DNA from: Pigoraptor chileana | Lineage: Eukaryota > Opisthokonta > Filasterea | Direction: 5' to 3' | Assembly (NCBI GenBank): GCA_943704495.1 | Contig: CALSCR010001528.1 | Location: 1 to 20,117 of the forward strand | Length of the DNA stretch: 20,117 nt | Shown here: piece by piece, positions 8,901-19,065 of the stretch | Numbering within the stretch: position 1 is the stretch's first letter | Layout of the letters: each line of letters opens with the position of its first letter | Position numbers and translations under genes: made by a program | The notes under the pieces: model-generated | Seen by the model: only the letters and a program-made list of their open reading frames with translations | Told to the model about the DNA's origin: nothing | Database searches by the model: none

Positions 8901-11900
8901 TCTCCTCCTTCCAAATAAGCTCGTCGGCATCAATACGCCACGTCATAAACTTGCGCTCCAGTTGACGTCGCTTCCAAACGCCGTACAACACTGCACCAAC
9001 AAGTAGCGCACAGAAGCACGGTACGACAATCCCCGCAATTAATCCAACTGACGGACCGGGTGATCCCTGATCGTTCGCCACGCAGCTGTACAGGCGAGGA
9101 GAGGCTGCCAGCGTTGTCCCTGGCGGGCAGTCGCCAACAGTGACGGTCATGGCAACTCCGCCAAGAAGAGCTCGCCGTTCCGCATTCGCGTCAAGCGATC
9201 CATACAAGAACGGGTTCTTGGACACCAGGCGGAGAGAGTATGTCCCCGGGGGTGCGAATATGGAAAAGCTGCCCATCTCTGCAAAAGATCGGGACCCAAA
9301 CTCACCGCCAACACTACCGACAAGAGCACATTTGCTGTCATCGCACGTTGCGGTCGCGCCGTTCGCAGCCCCCACACACTGGTTGAGCGAGTCTGCTTGC
9401 TGGCTCCCTGGCGTATCTGCGCACCGCAAGGTCGGCCAAATCGGAACTACCTCGAAGACAAGCGGGTTGTCGCCAGGAAGAGAGATGGAATTGTTGTAGA
9501 AATCGGCCACCACAACGCGAATGCGAGGCAGTTCAGTACCGGGATATGCAGCAGCAAGTGTTGTCGACGGTGTAATGTGCATGAAGGATGCCCGCCCGGA
9601 AATCGTGCCCCCTGCTCGCCAATCCTCCGACAGTCGGTCTGAATACATTGTGGTCGCGTTGAAGAAGGACAGAAGTGCAACTGCGGCCGAGTCCAGGGGC
9701 AGTACAGAAAAGACGCCAGGTCCCCTCAGTGCGCGTAGCGACTGTGCCGTTGAATTGGTCTTGACAGTGATTGCCACGCCACTTCCCACATACATGCAAC
9801 CACCCGCACCAAACGTGCCAATGACGCTTCCCGCACTGCAATCGCTCATGTTGACTGCATCGAGCGTGACTTTTGCTTCGGCGTCGGCGTAAATGCACCC
9901 GCCGTTCCCCTCTGCCGTTGCGTTTTGAATCCGCACTCGTGTCATATCAACACGCGCGCCAAACACAGACATGGCGCCACCCGTTCCAGCCTGTGCATTT
10001 CGGATGCTGCAATCACGCAGCACAACAGTGACATCCACCCCGGTTGCTGCAAGAAATCCTCCGGGGCCAGTGGTGCTCAGTGACGTCGCCTCCGTGTCGT
10101 TCATGACGAGACTCGCGTGGCCATCTGCCGCAAATGCTCCTCCTTCCGACCCAACACACCCCACGCCCACGCCACCACTACCTGCGAGCGCCGACGCCGT
10201 ACCTGTGGACATGCGCTCGAGAAACACGCGAGACAGCTCCAGACGGGAATTGTCCTGTGCATATGCGAAACCTCCGTTGTTGCGGAGTGCATTGCAGTCG
10301 CTGAAATTTGAACTGAGCACGACAATGCTCGCCAGGCTCTTCAAAGCGATAGCGCCGCCAGAAAGCTGTGCGGTAAGCTGTTGACCTCGCGACCCATCCA
10401 TACGCAGAATTGCACTGTCCGTCACAAGTGCAAATCCACCGTCGCCTCCGAGTGATTGAGATCCGGTAAACACGGAGGCAGATATCCGCGCATTTGTGTT
10501 GCCGAACAGTGCAATCGATCCACCAGATCCACGCGCACTGCTGCCGGTGATGTTGCATGCTGAGATTGAGGCGCTTGCACGACCGGCCAGGCAGAGCCAT
10601 CCGCCGTTGCCTTCAGAGCGACTGCTGGAAAATGACGACTGGCGCAACACACATTTGGCATCCTCGCTTGCGTGGAGGGCACCACCGTTCCCAAGCGCAC
10701 GTGACACCAACACGGCGCAGTCAATCATTGAAACAACCGCCGAAAAAGATATTCTCCCGAGACCACCGGTGCTTTGAAGTGACCGCATGTCGGAAAACGT
10801 TGTCGCCACAAAATAAGCCGTTGCGCTTCCGTCTATAGCAAATCCTCCACCCTCCTTGTATGCAACGCCTCTTGTGAACCAGCTTGATGATGCGTTGACG
10901 GATGCACTGCGATCGACGAAATAAAAACCGCCTGCTCCTGTCAATGAGGTGCTGCCCGTAACGTTCACGCGGGACAGCACAACACGCGAAGTGTCGGTGG
11001 CGCGAACGAATCCGCCGGAAGTCGTCGATGTCGCGTTTTCAACTAATGAAGACACCAAAACGAGTGATGCCGAGCCCGCAATGCTTGCTAGTCCCCCTCC
11101 ACCGTCCTTGGCTCGAACACCAACAATCCTGGAAAAGGATATGTTCGCAGAGGACTGGTCGACGAGCAAGAGGAGACCCCCGGACAACTGAGCAGTGGAT
11201 GTGGCAAGAGTCGAGGACGCCACAACAAGCGACCCCTGCTCCTCCATGAAAGCAAACCCACCGCCACCAGAGTCACTCGATGTCGTAGTGACATTGGACG
11301 ATGTCAGCACAGTGCGAGACGTACCGACGCCGTGGACGAATCCTGAAGTAGCACCGGCGGAGCATTCGGATAGAGTGCAGCGATCCAACACAAGCAGGGA
11401 CGACCCCTGGCACGAGGCAAAGCCGCCGTTGATCTGTGCCCGTGCGACTGCAAACGTGGTGTTCGTCGCGCGCACTGTTGCATCAAGCTGTGCTGAAATG
11501 ACGCCACCACTATCGAATGCAGTCATGCGACGCACAGTGCATCCGTCGAGTGTCAGTGTCGCCGAATCCGCAACGACAGCCAGTCCGCCCACGCCTCCAA
11601 AAAAGAAGTCGACATCAAAGGCTATGCCCTCCGCCGTTCCGTCCTCCATTGTGCTGTTTACGACTGTCACCACGGCACTGCCAACAACGTTGAATACACC
11701 TCCATACAGCATGGCCGTCGAGCCAGAGATGGTCGAGTGTGACAGCGACAGCACTGCATTCTCGACCACGTTAATTGCGCCGCCGCTGTCCTCAGTATAC
11801 AAGTCGCTGAAAGTGCACTCGGATACAATAGCTGCGTAATTGAAGCGTAGAGAAATCACCGCCCCGGATGCCACAGACGATGCACCCAATACAACACACC

Positions 11901-12840
11901 CATGCATAAAGAGGAAGCCGGCGCTATTGGTGTCCCCCATGGCAGCAACTGCCCCGGAAGTCCCGGCAAACACTGATTGAAAAGTGGAGTCCGCCAGAGT
12001 TACATTGCCTCGTCCAGACACAAACACAACGCCCCCAGACAGCCGCGACACGGTGATGTCGCGGAATTTCGAATTCGAAATGGTGAGAGTTCCGTTGTCG
12101 CGCACGAGAAAAGCACCGCCGCCAGATGCACCTCTGTCAGAGGAGGTTGCGCCGCTGCTGATGCCGACAAAGGACGACCTGTCAACAGTGCACGTGCCGC
12201 CACCGGACACCACGCCCACGCCCGCGTCAGCCCTGCCCATGTCCACGGTGGCAATGGTGGCGTTAACCAACGCCGCGGTGGCTGTGCCGGCCACGTTGAG
12301 CACGCGCGCACGTTTTGTGCCCGTGACGGACACGCCGGACAGAGAGAGAGCAGCGCCGCCCGTGACATTGAAGAGGGACACAGCAGCAGACGTCGATTCG
12401 CATCCACTGATAGTTAGGTTTGACAAATCCAACGCCCCACTGTAAACATTAATGGTGGGCACAATCAGCTGAGCTTTCGGCACACACGTGACCTTCACGC
12501 CACTGCCGACGATAGCAATACGGGCGTCGACGCCGACATCCAAGCCCAGCATTGATCTATTCGCAACGGCGCCCCAAGTTACATTCTTCAGAGACGGCCG
12601 TAGCAGTACCCTGACGATAATGTTCTGTGTGTTGTTCGCAGAGCGCTCCGTCGCAATGACGTTGGCGGCGTCCGCAATGATGGCGAAGAGAGAGACAGGG
12701 TCGACATCTGCCACTGAGTTTTGAGGCGCCGTAATCTCAGTGATCCAATTACCGGCGTCGACGCCCGAGTTGCATAATATGATACTGCCAAGGACACCGA
12801 ATACAAGCACCAGTTTCGTCAACTGAGAGAGCCGTCTCAT
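5991..12840 (-). CDS. Beta-helix (Pmp-like) receptor protein kinase, TKL group, with non-RD catalytic loop
   Basis: A single-pass surface receptor kinase of 1681 aa. Exons: 12840-8500, 8110-8055, 7704-7640, 7460-7406, 7134-7080, 6698-6560, 6325-5991; phases match at all six junctions. The start is the ATG at 12840, since the frame upstream has only a GTG. Residues 1-29 form a signal peptide. Residues ~130-1100 hold about 30 degenerate units of 24-30 residues built on S/N-GG-A/F plus a beta strand and a sequon-rich turn, typical of right-handed beta-helices and like chlamydial Pmp repeats. A Cys-containing membrane-proximal region follows. The membrane span is ~1265-1289, then KRRQLERKF. The kinase shows GRGAFGVV (1315-1322), VAIK (Lys 1335), FKREIEVM (Glu 1431), LVTEFMANG at the hinge, HLDLKSLN (1507-1514), SDFG (1526-1529), GTLLWMSPE, ADVFSFG and ARPRF. 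The usual HRD Arg is Leu, while catalytic Asp, Lys and Asn remain, so it is probably active but non-RD. About 85 residues, Ala/Ser/Glu-rich, are inserted between beta-3 Lys and helix C. The ligand is unknown. Confidence 0.95.
6399..6470. repeat. GT/GGT-rich simple sequence in kinase intron 6
   Basis: An interrupted GTGTG/GGTGGG tract inside the intron 6559-6326. On the sense strand it is CA/CCA-rich. This is the only clear microsatellite among the introns of this gene, unlike the neighbouring genes. Confidence 0.75.
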
Positions 12841-13718
12841 CTTCTCAGTCTTAAGAATATCAGCGAGACTCACGGAAACGCACGCGTGCACCCACAGCGG
12901 TCAGCCGCTAGCGACGCTAGCGAGGATTAATTGTCAGGCGGGCAGTGCAGTAGTCTCAAGTTCCCGGCAGTGAGATTAAAAGCAAAGAAATCGCATGCCG
13001 AGACTCCTCAGTATCATCAAAACGTCTGCCACGAATTGATTCACGCACAGACAAGGTTCTGTGCCAGTCTTCAAGTTCATCCACCCCCTGGAACAACTGA
13101 ACCACAACCGTGCCGTCAGCATCCGCAGTGACGCGGGAGTGGGGGTGGTGACTCACACATCGTATTCAAACAGCGGGAGACTCTCCTTTCAGTACAAATC
13201 AGTGTAAAAAGAACATTACCGTGTTACCAGGGGCAACCTATTCCGAAACTGCCGAGAAATCGGCTAAATGTGTGGCAACAAATAATGACACCTTTGTGAG
13301 TTAACCGCTCACGGCCGATCGAGACTGACGCACGCCGGCGTGAACCGGACCGGCTCACCGGCCGAGTATCAGTGAGCGGCGCCCCGGGAGTAACGCCGCA
13401 GCAATTGCAGTACTAACGGCAGCCATGGCAATAACCGCAGTGTGAACGACGCCGGTCGCAAGGATCGCCGGGACCAGAGGCTGGCAGGGTTAGACTGACT
13501 GCGCGCTTCACTGCCGACTCAAACACGGATTGGCCGGCATTAGAACTGCTGATTTATTCGACAATAGTCGAATCATGGGTACTGCAGACGACCGTTGCTG
13601 ACTCAGTACGGTTCCAAGTGCAGTATCGGCTGTTCACGGCCTGATCGGATAAATGGGATCCATTTGAGTTCATCCGAATATTATAAATGTGCGAGAGCAA
13701 TCAATCGCTGGGCGCCAT
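12841..13718. other. Intergenic region upstream of the receptor kinase and downstream of the glycosyltransferase
   Basis: It should contain the 3' UTR of the upstream gene and the promoter and 5' UTR of the kinase. The tetramers ACTG and CAGT occur about 22 times by hand count in 878 bp. An imperfect hairpin, GTGAACCGG-A-CCGGCTCAC, lies at 13340-13358. The minus strand 13156-12956 stays open for 66 codons with protein-like content (for example VVVQLFQGVDELEDWHRTL) but has no ATG and no family I recognise. A GTGAGT donor-like site at its upstream end (13156) and a preceding pyrimidine tract hint at an unassigned exon. I do not call it a gene. Confidence 0.45.
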
Positions 13719-15681
13719 TCAAACAGAATGAAACAGGGCATCATCGATGCAGTTAAGCACAACCGAGTCCACGAACGGATCAAACTTGTTTGCAAAAAGA
13801 TGCCCCGAGGAGAGAATCTCATCCAGGTCAGCAATACCGAGGACGCAAATCTCATTCCGAACAATCCCTGAGATCCGTGGCAATGCAAGAAAATGCTCCC
13901 AATTTAACAGCATCAGACACAAGGGAATGTTGCCAGTATGCGTGAGTATGGTTCACCAAGTTCAAATGCCAGAGGGATGCGACTCACCATAACATACAGT
14001 CCCGGCGCTTTTTGTGTGCACGCAGAAGAAAGTGAGTGTGAGAGATGTGGGGTTCATGTCAGTGTCTGAGGCGCTGTGTCCATGGACTTCACAAAGTGAG
14101 ACGGAGAGAGAAAGAAATACAGCCAGGATGATGGGGAGCAAAAGCTGTCAGGTATCATCGATGTCTCAGCAGAGCACAAAGAACATGGAGTAGGCAAGAG
14201 AGAAGATGTCAAAAACTGACACATTTGTAAATTATCAAGATCTAATTGCAACGCAAATCGGCACGGATTCTCATTCTTGATCACACATACCGCTTCTGCC
14301 ATTTGATGAATTTAGCGCGCCATCGCCGAGGGAGGTTATTTGACTTCCATTCACCTTGCGAGGCAAGAGTGGCCCAATACAGTTCATCGGGGCTGTAAAC
14401 GCCCCTGCCGTTCATGTCGTTATCACGGGAAGGCATGTGTGAGCAAGTCGTAGGATCCATGTGCAGCGATTACAATAGCAAACCCCTGAGCAACATACCG
14501 CAAGAATTAAATGGGACGACCCAGCCACATCTCAGCCCGAACAAGTCACGATTAATATCAACTGCCGACACTCCAATGCCACCGACAGGATTCACGCTCA
14601 GATCACTGACCTGCAGAAATTCGTCAGAGTGACTATCTCTGGAGCATTACCAACTGCATATGCTGCCAGAGTGCGGCTCAGAACATTATAGGCGCTTCCA
14701 TGGCGCATGGTCTCAATGCCAACAGGAAGCTGCCTGGTGCGGCCTGTCCAAGTCACCTCGCCGTTGCCTTCTGCAAACTCCCGCTGAAATCTGTCGTGAC
14801 AAATTTCAATTGCATACCAGCAACAGCAGACAGAGATCAGACGAGGGGGAAAAAAATACCCAACACATGCAACTGGCACACAGTGAAGTCCGTCCTACCG
14901 TAACCGCCGGGACAATGCTCTAATATATATCTCAGTGACTGCCGGTGCGTTGCGAATCTAATTCTCCACATTCGCGAGGTGCATCCACACACACTTGAAA
15001 TTATGTTTTTAGACACAACGTGAAAGGGAGAGACGGTGCGCAGCGCACATCCGATCTTATCCGTCATTACCTCCAATCCAATTGGGGACTGGCAAAGCTC
15101 GCTATGGCGCTGTGGTTACCGAGACCTCGGATATATGCACGTCGTGCGGAGGCTGCCATGGCGGGATATTCAAGGCCGCTCAGATTGACGACATGGGTCC
15201 AATCCTCACTCCATTCATGCAGCCTGCACAGAGCGAATCAACAGTGAATATCACATCAGCAATCAGCATTAAATATCACATCAGCTTGAGTTCTTCCATG
15301 CACAAGAACTGTCACTTTTCAGCAGTCTCATTTTTTTAAAACACATCATAACTGACTAACATGCACAGGAGTATTCACTGCCACGCAGACAAACGACTTC
15401 AAATCAACGACAGCACACAATCACTCACAACCACTCACTCTCGAATGCAAATGATGTCCGCTTCCAGCCTCGAAAAGCCAGAATAAGTAATGAGCGATCG
15501 GTGTGTGCACAGCCGTACACGTGGTGCGCGGCAGGCGACAAGTGCTTTGGCCGATTCAAACACATGCGCAGGCACTTTAGCGTCAATGTGCACCATCACT
15601 ATGGCATTGGGGTCCTGATGGTTGATGAAATATCCGACCGTGTGTGTGTGTGTGCGTGTGTGCCCGTATGTGCAGTTGTGT

Positions 15682-15730
<49 letters not shown>

Positions 15731-18130
15731 CGTGTGCGTGTGTGTGTGAGCGTGCGTGAGTGTGTGTATGTGTGTGCATGTTTGTGTATGTGTGTGTGTG
15801 TGTGTGTGTATGTATGTGTGTGTGTGTGCATTTGTGTATGCGTGTGCGTGTGTGTGTTCGAGTACATGTGCATGGTGTTGATCGCATTTGTCAGCATCAA
15901 TCTCACGGCTTCAGTCCGTCTGCATCGAGTACACCGAGTGCAACATCAGTCCATGCGACACCACAATCGATTAGTAGTAACTCAAGTTAGCACGACCACG
16001 ACCTTCAAATGTTTTTTTTGGATGATGAAAAAGCTCTGTGTGAATGTAACTACGCGTGGATTCAATAGACGACAAACACTAACCTCGATTGAGGACAAGA
16101 GACGCGATAAGTGTGCGATGGAATGGTGGGCTACAATAAGATATGCGATCGATGGTCCCTGCATTTGACCGCTTTCCGGCCTGTCACGTGGACGCCTGAC
16201 TATCCTGAACGCGCCGCACCCACGCGCAGCCTGCGACAAATAAAGCCTCCGTGAGTGACAGGTCACTGCGTGTGCACAGAAACAGTTTGGGATGATGTCG
16301 TCCGCCCTGTACAACTTGATAGTGTGGGCCGCAGCCGAAGCAAATGACAGACGGTGTCAGTCTGTCACACACAACTTGCTCTGAAGTCATAGTGTCGGCA
16401 GAAGCGTATTCATACTGTTATCGGCCCATTGTGAGTGAAGTTGTCTTACGGAGCTGCCGACCGTGCAATTTTGCAATACGCAGATTCACTATGCTGAATT
16501 CGCAATGGGTGTAATGACGAAAGTGTGTGTTGACATGCACTTACTATCAGTGACGGGAGTTCATTGTCGGTGGGAAGCGGGGATGGCAGTAAAGAAGCGG
16601 CCGCACTCGAAAGTCCAAACTGTGTCAGCGATGTGCGCGACCTCATAGCGCGCCCCGCCCTGATCAGCACACCTTTAGTTGCATTCTGCAGTGACAGGAA
16701 GTGAGGGCGTATATACACTGAGTGCTGCGATGACACAACAAAGTCACGTCACAACAGCGCGTGTCCATAAGCACCCTTCCTTTTGTAACAAAAATCAGCA
16801 CTCCAATACAACTGAAAGCGAAGTCGACAACCCACATTCAATAATAGACAAGCTAAACCAGCTCGTTTTCTAACTGAGCGGCCTTCATCTGCCGGGACAT
16901 GGTGACGATTTTTAGTGACACTGAGTGATGGCAAGGCTTCTTATAAGCGGCCCTTGGTGATGGTATATATACTCTGGCGTGACCAGCAAGCAAGCATACC
17001 GCGACATTTTTTAAAATGCATCCCACTTAAACCGACGGCCGCCCTTTGCACTGCCTTCACTAGACAGGTTGCTATAATTGTTGCGAGTGACTACATTAGT
17101 CAGTGCACGTGTTCACCTTGAGTGCGATCGGGCAATCGTCACCCCACCGACCTTGTGGTGTGAGAAGATGCAAAAAGACGCTTCGCTCACAAAGCTCACC
17201 TGTGAAAAGAGAACACACACACACACACATACACAAACACAGGTACACACAGGTACACACACACACACACACACACACGTACACACACGTGTTCGCGTTG
17301 TCACTTCCCGTTAGCGATACATTGTCGGCAGTGAACGAAGTACACATGAAATCCACACTCTCTCAACTAGAGGATGGAAGAAGATGAATGATCATATTGA
17401 TAAAACGGATTTCAATTGAAGATGCTGCACATATAAGTGCAAAACGCACCGAACGCGTTCACCAGTCTAGAATCTGTTTGTATGTCAGCATACAACGTAA
17501 CAACCATACGCGACTGCGATAAACCTGAAGCGATCGCAGGCTGCAGTACTAGTGCAGTGCACGTGACAAGCTTAGTGAATCACCTCGCTTCCATAAGCGC
17601 GGCATCAATCGTTGCACACAAGAGACAATGCCTTCCGTGCACTCACCCTCAAAACCTGGACTGCAGCGCGTGCATCCCGATGCCACATCTCTGTTGCCCG
17701 TGCACACATCGCAGTTGATTCCCCGCCACCATCCACGTGCATTGTCCACATGGCATAAGCAGAATGGTCCAGACTGCACATGTGCGTGGACAGCTGGCGC
17801 GTGGCAGACGCCGTGCCCCGAGCAGTTGCCACAATGGGACTCCCACGCAGTTCTGTTGGCGGTGTGATGACCGGATGTATTATCGGCAAGGGATGATGCA
17901 TCCAGAATGTCTTCGTTGAATGTGCTTTCAAGAACGGACTGCCCCGCAGCCGTCACATCACGTCGTTCATAAAAACGTCCCTTGACCACCTCCTCCTGTG
18001 GCCTTCCGACTATCCAAGACAGTTTTCTGAATCCAGCGAGATCATTGCACTGTCGGAGAATGGCAAAAAGTGCGAGGATAGACGCAGCGAGGAGTGCGAG
18101 GGAGCGCAACGGCCTTCGACTGAGCCGCAT
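13719..18130 (-). CDS. GT14 beta-1,6-N-acetylglucosaminyltransferase (core-2/I-branching, GCNT type) with EGF-like stem
   Basis: Golgi enzymes of this family transfer GlcNAc from UDP-GlcNAc in beta-1,6 linkage to branch O-glycans or polylactosamine. Ten exons: 18130-17647, 17199-17117, 16685-16545, 16230-16084, 15614-15439, 15223-15071, 14790-14611, 14392-14291, 14007-13988, 13867-13719; every phase matches, giving 544 aa. Residues 9-26 are a type II signal anchor after MRLSRRPLR. The stem carries an EGF-like and a laminin-EGF-like module (Cys 100, 103, 109, 124, 126, 140, 143, 153, 156, 165; GHGVC, then CSPGFEGELC). The GT14 domain starts near 262 (PSIAYLIVAHH) and continues VMVHIDAKVP, YSGFSRLEADI, VVNLSGLEYP, RQLPVG, HGSAYNVLSR (425-434), SPDELYWATL (455-464), FIKWQKR and HLFANKFD (518-525). 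These match mammalian GCNT1 motifs VHVD, WSRVQADLN, LCGMDFP, GSAYFVVSR, SPDEYLWATI, FVKWQ and HLFANKFD. The Glu of SPDE is the position I recall as catalytic base. The EGF stem is not found in mammalian GCNTs I know. Exact acceptor sugar is unknown. Confidence 0.93.
15643..15864. repeat. Compound (GT)n-(AT)n-(GT)n microsatellite in glycosyltransferase intron 4
   Basis: Within the intron 16083-15615. The centre (about 15686-15719) is a self-complementary (TA)n run, flanked by GT-rich arms. On the sense strand the arms are (CA)n, ending ~25 bases before the CATCAG acceptor of exon 5. His-Thr-rich frames through it are artefacts. Confidence 0.95.
17212..17290. repeat. (CA)n microsatellite in glycosyltransferase intron 1
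   Basis: A CA run with two internal CACACAGGTA units, lying just upstream (on the minus strand) of the TTCTCTTTTCACAG acceptor of exon 2. It reads as (GT)n in the transcript. Confidence 0.92.
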
Positions 18131-18329
18131 GCTCAATCAGACTCGGCTCAATACTAAGGTGTCGAGTGCGTCCGTCAACGCCGTCTGACTCTCAGTCACA
18201 CTGCAGCGTGCACGCGGGCACTGACGCACAAGGACCTTCACGTGCACATGCAAATGGTCGCGACACATCATGACGGCCCGCGCGGGAGACGTGGATTAAT
18301 CAAATATTATAATGAACCACCCAATTGAC
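18131..18329. promoter_or_regulatory. Presumed promoter and 5' leader of the glycosyltransferase
   Basis: About 200 bp between the ATG at 18130 and the left inverted repeat. It contains several CACTGCAG and GTGCAC-like words but no TATA box that I can support. Assigned as promoter only by position. Confidence 0.35.
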
Positions 18330-18470
18330 ACTACTGACAGTAGTATATGCAACACCGGCCAGCCCGTCGGTACCATCTGTGGCCATCATTCCGGATGTCC
18401 CCAAACGGCCCCAACAGGCTATCCAGTAGTGTTGCATGTACAGCAAGTCCACAGTAAAAAACAGCCGAAA
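18330..18470. repeat. Left arm of a ~140-155 bp inverted repeat
   Basis: The arm begins with the 15-bp palindrome ACTACTGACAGTAGT (18330-18344), continues ATATGCAACACCGGCCAGCC and ends in CCACAGTAAAAAACAGCCGAA. Its reverse complement recurs at 19799-19954 with roughly 90% identity by eye, apart from small indels. Read on the plus strand, it begins like the candidate protein of the right arm (MQHRPARRYHLWPS) and then shifts frame and stops, so this copy is not coding. Confidence 0.88.
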
Positions 18471-19065
18471 TATCGGCAGCAAGAGGTGGGTCATTTTCCG
18501 TGGCAATTTTCCGATTTTGATAAGTTACAAATTTTGGCGGTCCTCACGAACTCGTTGGTTCACATGTGCTGGTACGAGCCCCCAAGCCGTAGGTCGAGAT
18601 TCATAGCTGCTATGCTGCCGGTCCCTATCGCATGTCCCAACTTTGAACAGAAAGTGTATAGGAAAAGACGATTTTGATTAGTTACAAATTTTGTTGGTTC
18701 ATCAAGTGCTTAAACTTAGTTGGTGAGCATACTGACACTGCGGTTGATGTGTCGATAGTGGCGCTTGCCGTTGGAGAGACCGATCTAGTGGTTGCGCGGC
18801 GATACGCGCATATATGGTTGCTATGCACGATGGATTATATGCACGGAGCGAGGGGTTATGGGGACAGCGTGTCCCCGGGTTGAGGGAAAAAAGATTTGGC
18901 AAAACCACACAACTCGCAGCTGAGGCGATTGGTGTATGATATACAAATTGCGTGAAACTAAGGTGAAACAAGGTCGCCGAGTCTTTCTGCTTCGATCAGG
19001 TCCGGTCCTTCTATTAAAAACGAGAAATTTGCAAGATCACGTGACTTAATTTGCACGTGACATAG
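18471..19065. other. Interior of the inverted-repeat unit, no gene recognised
   Basis: About 600 bp between the left repeat and the candidate gene. It holds a direct repeat: CGATTTTGATAAGTTACAAA (from 18512) and CGATTTTGATTAGTTACAAA (from 18669), both continuing ATTTTG and followed at different spacing by GTTGGTTCA. The spacing is 157 bp. The short open frames (such as plus 18312-18677) have no recognised domain and no splice support. Confidence 0.5.

Noticed and set aside
11195-11839. 214-aa plus-strand open frame
   Set aside because: It is the antisense shadow of the beta-helix exon, whose own frame is open for over 1400 codons with clear domains.
8500-12840. Bacterial (chlamydial) autotransporter acquired by transfer or contamination
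   Set aside because: The repeats are fused in frame to a transmembrane span and a spliced eukaryotic kinase; there is no autotransporter barrel.
8458-12891. Kinase start at 12891 and end at 8458
   Set aside because: 12891 is a GTG 17 codons before an ATG that opens directly on a signal peptide; the 3' part after 8500 is intron following a GTGAGT donor.
14837-15000. Extra glycosyltransferase exon around 14940-14900
   Set aside because: Possible splice sites exist, but the family alignment leaves no gap for it once exon 6 is extended.
15071-15120. Earlier donor (GTAACC at 15119) for glycosyltransferase exon 6
   Set aside because: Extending to the GTAATG donor at 15070 gives LDWRFQREFAEGNGEV across the junction, which aligns with ERWKKRYEVVNGKL of GCNT1 and matches phase; the short form needs an extra unsupported exon.
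15435-15906. His-Thr-rich open frames on the minus strand
   Set aside because: Only the C-terminal part (15614-15439) is real exon; the rest is (CA)n and (TA)n repeat in the intron.
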